Assembly: GCF_014805625.2 (NCBI RefSeq)
Contig: NW_023998493.1
Span: 1,164,082-1,228,081, forward strand
Direction: 5' to 3'
Length of the DNA stretch: 64,000 nt
From: Glossina fuscipes
Taxonomy: Eukaryota > Arthropoda > Insecta > Diptera > Glossinidae
Part shown: piece by piece, positions 1 to 12,559 of the stretch
Numbering within the stretch: the stretch's first letter is position 1
Layout: each line of letters opens with the position of its first letter
The notes under the pieces: generated by a model
Seen by the model: only the letters and a program-made list of their open reading frames with translations
Told to the model about the DNA's origin: nothing
Databases searched by the model: none
Position numbers and translations under genes: made by a program

Positions 1-1340
1 TTCACCAGTAGATAACGTTGATCAAAATACATGCAAGCACTTTTATAACCCTATCAAGGTCAAAGACTGAAAATTAATTCGCCGACTTTTTCACGAATGC
101 TTACTAAAATAATTTGAAAATATTTGCGATTAATGACATATATATTAAGAAGTAGGCAGGATTTTAGACAAATATGGTTTTACAACTTATTTCCGTTAAA
201 GTTATTCATTGAATAAGCTTAAATATTCTTCTCACACATATACCGCCTTATTGAAAATTATTTAAAATTAGTGGTTTTGTATAAATTATTTTTATTGCTT
301 AACTCATACTAACTTATAAATCCATAATAAGAGAGAAACAGTGATATATGAGTAAATTAAAAATATATATATATATATAATGAGTTTTATTAACATTTTT
401 AGAAACAAGAAAAAATGTTTTAAGCAAATCACGTCATAAGCAAATTTAGCAAACGTTCGGTTTTGTTCATTCATTCAAGTCAATGATTCATACAAACAAT
501 CATAGGCTTGCAACGCAAGTCACTAATTCATCTACGGTATGACACTGTTTGCAATTAAATGAAAGTGAATGTTTTAAACATTACATGAATGAGTTGAATA
601 TTTGCTTCATTTTCTTAATAGTGTTAGTGTCAGTCAGAGTTGGTTTTACAGTTTAAAACGTTTTCCTATGTTTACTTTGTATTGCGTTTGTTTGTTTGTT
701 TATCTTTATAATCATCAAAATTATTTGTAACCATTATTGCTCTACCTAATGCTGACTGTTAAAAGTGCGTTTATATGTTCAGTTTTAAATGCATTTAACA
801 TTTATTTATACACAAAGCTAAATAGAGTTTTTTATGAAGGAAAAAAAAAAAAAAAAAACGAAAAAACTCTAAACATATTGCAAAAATTGCAAAAAGTGAT
901 GCGCGTCTCTTTGTTTGTTTGTTTGTTTATTTATTTTTTTTTTCCATTTGTTGGTCTGTCTTCACTGTTTCAACCACAAACTCATTATCAAAGACAGTAG
1001 TTAAGCTGCCGTCGACCTATTTGTTGCTATTAACGTTAAAAATACGTTCACACATATACACCCATTAAAATCGAAAGTTTAATTAGCTTATTTTAACATT
1101 AACGGGTTTCCCGTTAATTTGATGATAACGATAATGATGATGAAAGTAAAAGTTTAGTTGTTTTGAATAAGACATTATTATCTGTTAGTATATCGAACAA
1201 ATACAAATTTTTATGTAAACATAAATTTTAAATTTTCTTGATCTCGTGGTGAACCGTTTAATGTTCCATAAAAAAATATATAAGTTTTTTTTTTGAATTG
1301 GCCTAAATACCAAACATTAAATCCATCCATTGGATATAAA
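1..1340. other. AT-rich non-coding stretch
   Basis: I see no gene here. The stretch holds a short (TA)n run near 364-378, (TTTG)n runs at about 685-705 and 908-935, and a poly-A run at 841-858. The only open frame (737-1000, +) is carried through the poly-A and TTTG tracts and encodes Lys- and Phe-rich low-complexity sequence, so I do not regard it as coding. Confidence 0.6.
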
Positions 1341-1344
1341 TGTA

Positions 1345-1500
1345 AACTATGGTTTGATTTTCACTGTCCGGAAGTATGGTTTACATATTAATTTTATGCT
1401 GCTATCCGAAAATTTGATTAAAACAATTTGCCTTTTCAGTTTTCTCTTGTCCGAAAATATGATTTGCACATATTGTTTTTTCTTTGCCGAAACTTCGAAA
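1345..1500. repeat. Degenerate ~40-bp tandem repeat
   Basis: Three to four diverged units follow each other. Each begins with a CCGAAAAT-like motif (about 1369, 1407, 1452 and 1488), followed by TATGATTT or a variant and then a T-rich stretch. Unit lengths are about 36 to 45 bp. The periodicity also shows as a repeated Lys-Ala-Asn...Ile-Phe-Gly pattern in the minus-strand open frame at 1402-1593, which is therefore a by-product of the repeat and not a gene. No family is recognised. Confidence 0.5.
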
Positions 1501-1509
1501 ATATAAGCC

Positions 1510-4500
1510 GCGTTCATGCACATTTACTAATTGAGAATTAATTGCAAATTTATTGTGACACGAAAAATAATGTAAAAAATTTTCATTTTTCATAGTTCCG
1601 GTTGCTGTTTTCGGTCTTCCGCCAATTGATAAAATTATATGTATTCGCAGTTACATTTTTCTTATTTAAATTTCAAATAATATTCATTTCCGCTTGATAC
1701 AAGAGTTACTCCGAAGGCAACGTTCTCATTTAAGGCCCGTTTTTTCCTTTATAATGAAAGTATATATTGATGATGATATAATTTCAAGGACGAAAAGGGT
1801 ATATCAATCAACAACTTTATTCGGTTTCATTTATTCTATTTTAGGTTTGTCAAACACCTACACAGGGCAAGTATAGGAAGCCATGTGGTATAAAAGAAAT
1901 GTATGATTGGTTGAAAAAAAGTACATTCGTTAGTTGGCTGAATTATTTAGGCAGCAACATTTCAACTCGACACCTTAACATTGGTATTTAAGAATTTGTT
2001 CTGGTATTGTGACCGGTCATTAATCACAAGAGAAAACAATTGCCCTTTTGGTGCTACAACATTTTCATTTTGTATCCACCTTGGTATTCCGAAGGAATAG
2101 TGTTAATGAAACCTTCCAATATTGATATTTTTATATGACATAACTTAATTAGTTATGCAAGCCGCAAAGAAAAAATTAAAGTGTGACTTGTGAAGTCTCC
2201 GTAATATTGCTCGGAATACGACAATTGATCTCACGTTTTCAGTAGGATCAACCGGATTTGCAAAAGTATTTTTAATAGCGGCAATACCGAAGAAAGACAC
2301 AATTCAAAATTCGCTACCAAGACCTTAAAAATGTAAAAGGCAAGGATCCTGAAATTTGTTTGGAAAGTTTATAAAAATTTTGGCAACCCTCTACGTAAAC
2401 ATAAATCGAATCTCGGCCCTAAGAGCTAGTTCTCCTCTTGATTTATTGGTGTCTTCTTTATATGCTTAGGTTTTTCAGTTGTTTTTTCTCTTTTCATTCA
2501 AGCCACGTACTTACATTCTTAAACGCATAAGCGCAGAGACACCAGGATTTCATAAGAACTGTCGTCCATGTCTGCGTATAAAATTGCTCATATAACAATG
2601 AGAAATTTATGTTGACGAACTATTCAAAGGAATTTTATAAGTTTCGTTTCGCTTACGAGGTGCGGTTGAAAAGTGAAAAAGAGCAATATGCAAATAATAT
2701 GAATATTTATAGCAGGAAACGTCTTGACAGGCAAATTTTCGTATATAAATAATGATAATGTGTTTGGTCAACTGATGAATAATTCGCTCTTATGATAGAT
2801 TGAACTTTTAAGCGGTGAAACAACTAAGCAAATAAAATTAAATTAGGTTTTCCGCTTTGATATGCTTTTGGAAAATTTGCGACAACGTATTTATTATTTA
2901 AATGTCTTTTAGGCCAGTGAAGAACACACACATTTTGCACATTTTTATTAATTATATGTACAAGAAACGTCTTTCAGTGTCTAGCTCAGTACATCAATGT
3001 GGGCTATGATACTTATGAGAAAATTGATATTATTTTTTTTGTTGTTCAGAGACATAAATCGCGTGAAAAAAGTGACTAAATAGAAAACCTATATGATAGT
3101 CATATTACGCATTCAGCATCATACCTTACCTTTGCAGTAACCATGATTATAGGAAAACTTCTATGTAAGATCGCAAGGGTATTGCTGAAAAGAATTGCGT
3201 CCTTGAATGCACCCTTGACTTTGAGAAAATGTGCAAAGACCTCGATCTTTACAATTCTGGTCAAATGCGCTAATGTGCTTAAAGTGATTGTGTTGTATTT
3301 AACAAAGAAGATACAGATAGCTATGTGTGTCTTTGGAATTTGTGCTAAATCGTGAATGCACAACAGTAGGGAAGAGGGTGGCTGCCTTCTCCTACAGTGT
3401 CACAATCAGTAAGGAGACGTACAAAATCTTTTTTTCATTTTGATAACATGTTATGATCGGTGGTGTACCTATCAATCCTGTCACCAGTTCCTATATTAGT
3501 TCACTGTGTGCGTCACATATATTTGTATTTATAATTCCATATGTTTATGCGCACACCTTAATGTTATATTTTCGAGAGCTGCGGATTGAAAGAGTCGAGG
3601 CTTCGATTACTTGCTTACGTTCACATTCATTTGCTAGATTTTTGTTAAATTTTCAATTTTAATAAAATTTAAAATATAATGCAATTTCTTTCAATCAGTT
3701 CCCATCATTTGAAGTCTCTGGGATATGACCATGAACTTTCAGAGAAGGACTGTGCACATATAGCTGCACATACATATATATTGATAAAATATATAATTTA
3801 TTTTCCCATTATGTTAAACAACAGTAAAAAGCTGAAAGCAAGAAGAAGAAAAAAGACAAAAACAAAAAGTATATGAAAATGTAATATAAATGAAAAGTAA
3901 AAGTTTTTCTTTATTTTGTTGCTATTATTACCACTTTTACTAGGCAAATATAGAAAACTGGCAAACAGCATGAAACAAAAAAAACAAAAAAAATAAAAAA
4001 TCAAATTAATGAAGCATAGTAAAAACTTTTGATTTGTTTGTATGCGTTGACTGTTTGATGTTTTGATGCCCATGATTATGTATGATGCCAAGAGTGCATA
4101 TTCACATGCATATATATAATTTATGTATATGTATAATTCAATCATAGGAAAATTGTTCGAAAATAAGAGGAAGAAATTAAGCGAGAAAAGACAGGAAAGT
4201 AACACCTCTTGAGCGAAAGGATTAGTTACTCGTTTACAAAAAAAAAAAAACTTTTGTAAAGAAAAAAGAAATTATGTAAAAAAATAGCATAAATAATAGT
4301 TTCTTTGAAATAAAAGAAGCTCAAAGAGAAGCAAAAAAAAATTCAAATTTGCATGTCATGCATAAAGCATACAAGCAAGGTTTTGGTTGTCCGCTATCCT
4401 CTCCTTATGGGTTTTTCTCTGTATACATCACATACTTAGGGTAATGACTTTAGAAATACACATTATGAGGTGTCAGGGTTAAGTTTGACGAAATATATAC

Positions 4501-5025
4501 ACATGTATGTGCGCATTGAACAAATATATGCATATATATGCATATTAATATATCTAGATGGAGGAATGAAAATATTTTTTTTGGCCTTTGGTTTGTTATT
4601 GTTGGCAATGATTTTGGAAAATGACTTGAAGACCATGATATATAGGTGCAAAAAATCAAGAAATTATAATACTAACCCTATTATTTGCTTAAAATAAGCA
4701 AAAGGGAAAGACTGCGCTGTGAGTCTTTATTCAAACAAATCGTAAATTTTCGCTCAAATTCCTAAATGACTTTCTCCATTAGCTTTGTTGGAAGAGCTTT
4801 TTAAATTCTATCTAGGCATTTAACTGTCAAGTCATGTAGCAACCACCTCGAACAACTTTATTGTTTTAAAGTTAGACTGTATGTTAGTTTAACGCAGCTG
4901 TATGGAACAATCGTTTCCCAGCATAAACTCAACCGTTCGGAACAGTCATTATTTAGGTCAAATATTTTTTGCTAGGGGCGCTACACACACCTAGTTGCCA
5001 TGCATCCTACATTAGCTTTAAACAT
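1510..5025. other. AT-rich non-coding stretch
   Basis: No gene is seen. Short frames at 3100-3363 (minus) and 3143-3355 (+) cover the same bases on opposite strands and have no recognisable domain. The frame at 3798-4205 (minus) is a Phe/Leu-rich translation of poly-A/purine sequence. The two minus frames and one plus frame at 4450-4697 overlap one another over (TA)-rich sequence. Confidence 0.6.
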
Positions 5026-5029
5026 ATTG

Positions 5030-5400
5030 ACCTTTTTTATACTTTGCACCACTTGCGGTAAGTTTGTGCGGATGTATACAACACTCAAAAGAATTTGAGG
5101 TAGATTCAGCTTTTGGTGTACCGATCTGTTTAGATTCACCTGAATCGGAATCTATCTAAACTTGTCTGCCCGTTTGTCCGCCTGCCCGTCTTGTATTCAT
5201 GGGTTCGATTTAAAAGTCGCGGTTTATGATATATTTTAATAAAATTTGGTATATCGAAGTTCAAATGAAGTTCACAATAGTTCAAATCGGACCACTTCTT
5301 CGACCGCTTCCCATATGACAGCTTACTTTGAAAAGTACTTTTATGAATAACTATATTAAACGAGGTGTAGAGTGTCTGTTGGTGGACCATTGCGTACAAT
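5030..5400 (+). repeat. GTCY-core dispersed repeat, mini-me-like, copy A
   Basis: The copy opens with TATACTTTGCACCACTTGCGG, runs through TTTGTGCGGATG, a GTAGATTC block and a degenerate (GTCY)n core near 5162-5192, and ends with the block GGACCACTTCTTCGACCGC at about 5288-5308. The same ordered blocks recur at 15925-16200 and, in part, at 51901-52190. Known dipteran mini-me/INE-1 elements also combine a conserved core with GTCY and TA proto-microsatellites. I infer relationship to that class from layout only. The open frame on the minus strand (5136-5399) lies wholly inside the repeat. Confidence 0.6.
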
Positions 5401-5749
5401 ACTGTTTTTGCTTGTTCTTACTTCATAACGCCTACTTTAAGAATCTATGCGTAATTGCAATCAATTAACGTAGATACCCTACACTACTATACCAGTAAGG
5501 CCCGTAATAGAACCAAGCAGAGTTTAAACATAAGGCACATATAATTGGATTCTCGGTGAACAGTTTTTTGATCAACGGGCCAATTTTAATTTCCATATCA
5601 CGACGATGGCCAGAACAACGTTCGACTATTATTAAAAGTGCGCTCATTTTATGGCTTAATGAATAAAGAAAAAAACACTTAAGCATATTTCGTATTTGAT
5701 AGCCGCACAGCATAGTAAATTATTTATTTATTATTTCAAATTTTAAATG

Positions 5750-5870
5750 TAGCGGGCCGAACTCGAAAACCTCACGACCAGGATGCGGACCGCGGGCCCG
5801 AGGGCGTCCATGGCTATGCTATGCCTAAGGATTGGAAAAGAGCTAACGGGCGAAGTTTGAGCTGTGAGAC
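5750..5870 (-). repeat. GC-rich tRNA-like patch, possible SINE head
   Basis: This is an unusually GC-rich island in AT-rich surroundings, containing GGACCGCGGGCCC. Read on the minus strand, GGTCGTGAGGTTTTCGAGTTC at about 5764-5784 resembles the anticodon-to-T-arm part of a tRNA with a B-box-like GAGTTCGGCCC. It is followed (5720-5745) by an AT-rich AATAAATAAATAA-like tail, as expected of a tRNA-derived SINE. I cannot place a convincing A box, and the assignment is tentative. Confidence 0.3.
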
Positions 5871-5909
5871 CAGCTACTTAGAATTCAATCTTGAACAGAT
5901 TTGCTATCC

Positions 5910-8685
5910 AATCCATAAACTATGCCTGCTTAAAAGTATTTTATAGGAATTATTTGCAGCATGTGTTCTTTTTTGAGAATTTCAGTTCCGCGCCAACAGT
6001 GATTTTGATTAGCGGTAGATACTGTTAAACCAGAGTAGGGTGTTAATTTGAAAGAAATTATCTCAATCTCTCTCTCTTTCTCTCTATCCCCCTTTGTATT
6101 ACTATTACTTATTTATAGTTCAATGAGAGTTCCTGGAACATGCGCAAGAATAGCTATTGCATTTGAGTTTGCATTTTCATCGAAACATTCACCTCAATAT
6201 GACCATAGTTAGATTTAAAGTTTTTTCAAATATATTCGAAATATATTCAAAATAATATACCGCGTGTGCTTAATTTCAATATTAAATTAATTTCGATAAT
6301 TGGTTGTGAACATTGGCCTCGCTCTTTATATTGATCCGAACGTTGCTATGCTTGTGGATTCTTCCGTTTATTCCACGCACATTTTTTCGAGTACTTTCGA
6401 TATTTGTCATATGCACTGTCGAAGACAAGTAGGAATATATTCAGGTAAAGTAAAGGCAGGCTTAATAGCACACATACCTTTATGCTAATAATCCAATATA
6501 AAATGATATGCAAGCAAATAAATTAAGTGCAAATAAATGCAGTGAAGTGTATGTTGAATTTGAGTCTAACATACAAGTTATTCAAGAACTCGTTTAAAGA
6601 TTTTATTAGCTAAATAATAATGTTTAAAGATACTAATATGTAAGTTAGTTAATTACTTAATATATTATTTTTTATAATACCGAACGGAACAAAGTCAAGG
6701 TTTAGCTGAATAATTGCAGCTAAGCATTTAATTTTTAAAAGTTGCATGCCCAGAGAGTATTCAGCTTTTTTTATTGCATTGATATTGGTCTGAAGTCTAA
6801 GGTTTCAGAAAAAATGTGCTTAAAGTTTCTAAAAATATTTCATTTAAAATACCATTTGAAACGTTAACAAAAAAATATTCGGTCCTTACGACCGCACACT
6901 ACGCATTCTTTTATTAACAATAATGTTGACAATAGCAGATTTCTTTTTTTTCTTAGATTTCGCATAAATTTCTATTAAAACGAGAAAAAATCTTGATTTA
7001 TAGGAGTATTCTAGCGGCTCAAAGAAAAACTCCCACGTTTTTTTTAATTTATAAAAATGTTTCTCATTTTCTTTTTTTATCTATTAAATCAACCCAAGTG
7101 ACAGTTGTAATGTCAAGAGCTGTTAAGTTGTTGATAAAAAATACACAAACACATGCAGGCAAATAATCTTAAATCATAGTTTCTGCACACGTGATATGTG
7201 GACCCATGGACTCACTCTACTCATACAAGTAAACTTAAGCTTATTTATAATCTTTTTTGTTATCGAATTTATAATCTTATAGTTTGCTCAATGCAATCAG
7301 GTTTTTTGGAATTTTTCGGCCTTTTTTTTTTAATGTTTTTTTATTTTTTATTTTTTTATTTAATAATAAATAATTTTCACACGATTTTAAGATTGTTTCT
7401 ACACACAACTGAACCATGTTTTCCCGCAAATTTATTTCATATCATGTCATATCAAATGCCCGTTTACTTTGTCTATAGTATAATGACAAGGCATTCAATT
7501 TTGGGAATGCGAAATCTGTTTAATGTTACATAAGAAAGGTTTGCAGTTTCGAGAATCTCTACATTTTTATACATTTTATATTTTAGGTAATCAATCGAAC
7601 ACGTTTGTATAAAAAACTTTTTATGTTTTCTTATCTACTTTAAAGTCCAGTTGAAACCAATAGAAGGTGTGTACTTTATTTCACATATAGAGACTTATAA
7701 AGTTATGCCTCCATTATATAAAAAGTCAATCAGTCATACACATGTGTTGTTGTCTTGGGAATTTAAAAATATTGCAACCTAAATTTTATGTAATAGAACT
7801 TTACCGTACTTTACCGCGACTTTATTTTAGATTTTATGAAACTATGTCACCCGTTTGAATTAGATCGCCTTAATTAGTCGTATCCACTTTATTAGTATTC
7901 GTAGATTATGACAAATATTTTTTCTAACTGTGTTAGTATTAAAGCTCCATTTTTTTTTTATTCTAGGAAAAATTTCGATTTAGTGTGAATGAAAAAACGT
8001 TATGTGTGTTAATTGCTGTTTTATAAACCCTGGCATATATATACGCCTGTTTAGAAATATCTCTATAAAGGCATTGCATTCCCATAAGCATTTAAAGTAA
8101 AGCAGGTTTATTTTCCAAAATAAATTCTATTTAAAATTACAAATGTAGTAAACAAATGTAAAATAAATTTTGATAACTATGACAAAAAAATATATATATA
8201 AGAAAACTTACACGAATTTAGAAACTATCAAAAATGTGTTAAAATAGCATTTTTCATGACTTTTTTACATATATATATATATATATATATTTTGTTTTTG
8301 TATAAATCATTTTGCCAATCATTACCGCACGTTAAACGATAATTAACGAAAAGCATTAATCACGTAATAGAGTTAAATAAAGATTTGACCTTAAAGACTG
8401 CAGGCGAATAAGGCGTAGAGTAAAGAAAAGATCAAAGCAAAATCTCTGACATCCATGGTTAACATGAAATATGTTCATTTACTGCCAGAAATATTAAAAA
8501 GAAAAAAAGACCTTGAAAATTATAAAGGAAATTTATTAGATCCGCTAGTCACACTTTACTGCAAAAAAGCATGAAAGTTTAGAAATAAATTTATTCAGAA
8601 GACTTTTCTCATTCATGTGCAGAAAGTCTAAGCTTATGCGTAAAATGCATAAAGCGGTTATTGTCGCTATTTCTTCTCTAGGTAT
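5910..8685. other. AT-rich non-coding stretch
   Basis: No gene is seen. It includes a (CT)n run at about 6064-6085 and a (TA)n run at about 8267-8291. The 111-codon frame at 7198-7533 (+) is Phe/Leu-rich, generated by long T runs, and has no recognisable domain. Confidence 0.6.
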
Positions 8686-8689
8686 GTAA

Positions 8690-8960
8690 CGTGCAAAAAA
8701 TCCAATCCAATCTAAATTTTTTCTTTCTGAAATTATTTGTAGAGCTCAAGTATAAAGTAACTGTATTGTGGGCATAGCCCTTGACCGACCCATTTGAAAC
8801 GTACCAATTTCCTATTCTTCTGCCAAGTTTGAAGACGACATTACAATATTTACGATTAGGAAAGTTTCCCCGCACACCTTACTAAGACGGATAGACAGAC
8901 GTACTTAAACCTTTTCAGAATGTGATGCTTATTAAGACTATATGCATATGGTGGGTGTAA
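8690..8960 (-). repeat. GTCY-core dispersed repeat, minus-strand copy
   Basis: Read on the minus strand, a TACGTCTGTCTATCCGTCTT core (8886-8905) is preceded by an ACACCCACCATATGC block and followed by AAACTTGGCAGAAGAATAGG (about 8814-8833). Order and spacing resemble the other GTCY-core copies. The minus frame at 8678-8875 is the translation of this repeat. The neighbouring bases 9200-9480 share a GGGTCGCAATTTTT block (about 9277-9290) with the copy at 15925 and may be a separate decayed fragment. Confidence 0.4.
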
Positions 8961-9479
8961 AAAAAAAATTGCATTTTTTTAAATCGTGACTATTCATTCA
9001 AAATCACAAGAGTACTTGTTTTCTTCAATTTTCACATAATGTACATAGTAGTCTTGCTGAATTTTAAGCAGCTCATAAGAATGAGCCCTATTCACCAAGT
9101 TGATACGCAAAAGGTTTACTCTTCTGCGTGTTGGTAGAAACTTTTAAAAATTTTTTGTGCATTGCTTAAAATATTAAAAGAACATTTTTAACCATTTTTT
9201 TTTTTTTTTAAATAACGCCATTACAGCTCCGGCGACAAAACTATTTTTTAAAGCACTTCCATGGCCATATTTTTAGGGGTCGCAATTTTTAAATAAAAAG
9301 TTAAGAATGTTCTTGAAATATTGATCACTACCCTATGAGGCGCCTAGAATTCTTTGAGAATATTGATATGATAGAATTTGATGCGCTGTATATTATTTAC
9401 GATATGTTACATCCGGTATGCAGATAATTTATTTTTGTTCGTCCGTGGTAGACTTACATCGCATGTTACTTTTATGCGC

Positions 9480-10780
9480 ATTTGATGAACAGCCCTCACT
9501 TCACTTTTAATAGGTTTTTACTGAACAAGAAATAGGTCAGTCCTTGGTATTAAACGATCGATTCTAGATTAGTTGCGATTTCTCCTCCTTTTCTTTTTTC
9601 ATTTATTTAGCGGAAAGTTCCTGTAATTACAATTGTTAAACATTGTAAAACATAATACACATATAAATCTTTAAGAAATTTAAATTTAAATTTCAATTTT
9701 TTCTTTCTATTTTTGGTTCGACAACCGTAAATATTAATGCTACGAATTATGACAACAGGTGAAGCTTGAATAAATTTACATATCGCATGTGAAGAAAATA
9801 TTTTCTTTCAAACAAATTATCTTTTTGAAAAAAAAAAAAGGAGAAAAATAAAAGTGTTAACGTAACCCTAACAGTAAAGTAGTGAAGTCAAAGCTTTGTT
9901 GTGTATTTTCGAAAGTATTGATAATTATTATATAATATAAAAAAAATAAAAAAATTATGTTTGAGAGAGCGCCGCACGCTTTATGTACATGTGTAGGGTA
10001 TGCCTCATTTACATTTCTTTCAGTCGGCCGTAATCTTACAAAATGATTAATTATATACTAAGTAACAAATGCAAACATATGCACATATACATGCATGCAT
10101 ATATGCAATGCATAAAATGCAACGCTTTGACTTCTACTAATACAATAGTAAAAATAAATAAAAATAACAATAATAAAGAAACAGAAAACATGGGATTTTA
10201 AGTAGTTAGCGCAAGCCCATTATCGAAAGGCAAAATGTAAGCATATAGAAGAAATCTTATAAAAAAAAAAAAAAAATATACTCTGTCTCTTTTACGTGTA
10301 CTTCAACTGGCTCCGGACAAAAGTAGAAAGAAATCTTTCACGATTCATGCAGAAAGAATGAGAAGCTTTTCGTTGCACTTTTGAAGAACGTTTTCAAATT
10401 ATCTATCGACATGTGATTATGTGACAAAATGAAGAGACACCGGAGAGCATAATTTAATCGCAGCAAACATCCTTATCCGGAGGAATGAAACTTAGTTTTG
10501 TGAAATGTTTTAATTTTCTTTTCTCATATAAACAGGAAGCAGAAGCTCTACTCGCTGAACTTGTCAGTTTTCGCGTTGAACTTATCAGTCTATTGCAGAT
10601 TTGAAGGTCAATTTTTGAACTCATAATTGATACATAATTAAATGTCAAATTTGCTTTAGCTAACCTGATGGAATGGAAATATAGAAATTGTTAAAACTGC
10701 GTTTTTAAAACCCTTTTAAAACAAAAATATTAAATAATCCGGAAATTCCTTGCGATCTTTTACTGTGAAATAAAATAATT
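9480..10780. other. AT-rich non-coding stretch
   Basis: I see nothing beyond poly-A/poly-T runs and short tracts of ATGCATGCATATATGCA type near 10090-10110. The minus-strand frame at 10454-10648 shows no domain that I recognise. Confidence 0.55.
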
Positions 10781-10787
10781 CTTTTTT

Positions 10788-11100
10788 TTACATAGGGAAT
10801 AAATTTGTTTCGCTAGATGAATTCAGTTTTTCTGCAATCTCACGACTCGTTATGTGTCGACCAGTTCCAATCACAACATCTAGTTCGTCGTCATCCATGA
10901 TATTTTGGCCACCAGAACTCGATGAAGCTTCCAATGAAAATTTCCAGAACGAAGTTTCGCAATTTTGGCAAGTGGGTTCTATTCCCGCATTAGTTAGTTC
11001 CATTCAAAGCGCATATTTCCCTATATACTCCTGCAGGTCTTTTGCTTTCTTTGAAATAAAAAAGTCAAATATATTTTGCATGCTCACTTGGAACCTCCAT
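10788..11100 (-). pseudogene. Mariner transposase, N-terminal fragment
   Basis: Translated on the minus strand from an ATG at 11098-11100, the sequence shows the first ~100 residues of a mariner transposase spread over two frames. First comes EHAKYI, a stop, then LFYFKESKRPAGVYREICAL (in related proteins a short helical segment ending REICA). Next comes TCQNC...FWKFSLEA, which corresponds to the TCQNWFAKFRSGDF-type block, then MDDDELDVVI and HITSREIAEKLN. The last of these is the second helix-turn-helix that binds the terminal repeats. The fragment stops after EKLNSSSET; the catalytic DDE/D domain is absent. In-frame stops and at least one frameshift make it a dead copy. I see no terminal inverted repeat around it. 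The homology call rests on recalled family motifs. Confidence 0.75.
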
Positions 11101-11104
11101 TTTA

Positions 11105-11695
11105 AAAATTACGTAATTATAAGCCTGATCTACCTATCTGTACACATCTTTACTCTTTAAATATCTGTCTAGCTACGTGGAGAAAAGTTATTTTAACCCG
11201 AGAACTTTAAAGATAACTTTCTGAAAGTAATTAAAATTTATATCAAATTTTAGTTTTGGTTTCCGCACGACCGCTTCAAACATGATCACCGAGCCAAATA
11301 TTCCAATAGAAATAGAAATTGGGAAGATTATCGACAATCATATTGCTAGTATAGTATAACATTTGTTTTGAAATCATTTCTGACACAGTCAGGCAAATTA
11401 AAATACAGGCGTTTACAGAAAGTAGTAAAGTACATAACAGATTTTGATTTACTGAAAATATTTTTTAGTACCCAACAAGAGCTATCTCGGAGAAATATAT
11501 TGGCTCGATGAAGGCTATTGATTTTAAATGCGCTCTCGAACTAAATTATTGAACTATGAGAATTGAAACTATATCGCCGTAGTAAGCTGAACGTAAAACT
11601 CAGGCAGTTAAGCTACCAAAGGGTTTTCTCATCAATAATGTCTAAATTTTATGGGAATATTAAAATGCAAAACAGCAATAATACTCATAGGTGAA
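11105..11695. other. AT-rich non-coding stretch
   Basis: No open frame or repeat of note is seen. The stretch separates the mariner fragment from a possible LINE remnant and may include more of that remnant in unrecognisable form. Confidence 0.5.
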
Positions 11696-11699
11696 TGTA

Positions 11700-12260
11700 G
11701 GTGGAAGCGCTGGAATCTAAGCAAATACGCTGCTGAGTTTAAATGATACTAATTAGGGCTAGTAGTGAATTGCAAGCTAGAAGCTGAATAGAAACAGTGT
11801 TATAAGCTACTATAGAAAAGTGTCAGGGCACGTAAGGGTACGCAAAAATAATGATAGCCATCGGGAAATTGGACGTATGTAGCGACATTATTTCAAGCGA
11901 AATAGCTGAAAGGCTAGCTTCAGGTGCAAATAGTGCTATATTTGAAGAAATTTTGAAGAGAGCAGGGAAAGAAAAGAAGCATTTCTGGAATCTATATAGA
12001 CATAACAATCGAGGCAAAAAGAGCGAGTAACAGCTTCCTAATAAGTTAGACGTTGACGTTGGATTGTAAGTAGAGCCGGTGCTGAAAAGAGAGACCAATA
12101 TTCAAGTTAAATAGGGCGAGTATATCAAATATCAGAAATATTTTTTTTCCCAAGTTAATAGCACCAAAACTCATTAGTGTTTCAGTTGCACTTGGTTTTG
12201 TGCGACACATTAAGTATTTTTTTGACTTTGTTGAACAAACAACTTTGTTTGTGAAATGCA
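11700..12260 (+). pseudogene. Possible LINE 3' remnant (RNase H to C-terminus)
   Basis: On the plus strand a broken reading frame contains VEALESK, then KVSGHV and, after an apparent ~60-base interruption, SSEIAERLASGAN. In order these resemble the SDSQAAI-ALES, WVPGH and GNEIADRLARSGA motifs of LINE-encoded RNase H domains. About 100 codons further, RHIKYFFDFVEQT (12204-12242) resembles the C-terminal end of R1/Jockey-type ORF2 proteins. The frame changes several times and stops interrupt it. Each match is weak alone; only their order supports the call. Confidence 0.35.
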
Positions 12261-12559
12261 ATGATATGAGATACGCTCGGGAAACAACCAATAAATCTAG
12301 CGATTATCGTGCAGAAATCAAAAATCAAGGTGAGCTCTCCGACTACCGTGGTATTGTGCACAATATAGACCTATCGAAATGTGTGTGTTTTTTTATATAT
12401 GACCAATAATTCATGTCCCCTATTGGTGTAATGCGGTTTTGGCCGAAAATAAACGAGGAAAGAGAAAGAGGCAGGGTAGCGGAAGATTAAGATCTGAACG
12501 CGCAATAATAGACCAAGTAGTCGCAATTCTTACCTACTCGACTATTACGTAAATAAAAA

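Noticed and set aside
1888..1930. TATAAAAG followed by an initiator-like word
   Set aside because: Such words are expected often in AT-rich DNA, and no gene follows.
3798..4205. 135-codon minus-strand frame
   Set aside because: Phe/Leu-rich translation of purine-rich plus-strand sequence; no domain and no supporting context.
7198..7533. 111-codon plus-strand frame
   Set aside because: Phe/Leu-rich segment from T runs; no family recognised.
7565..7595. Plus-strand TTTTAG|GTAATC junction as a recursive splice site
   Set aside because: The acceptor is fair, but the donor lacks the G at +5.
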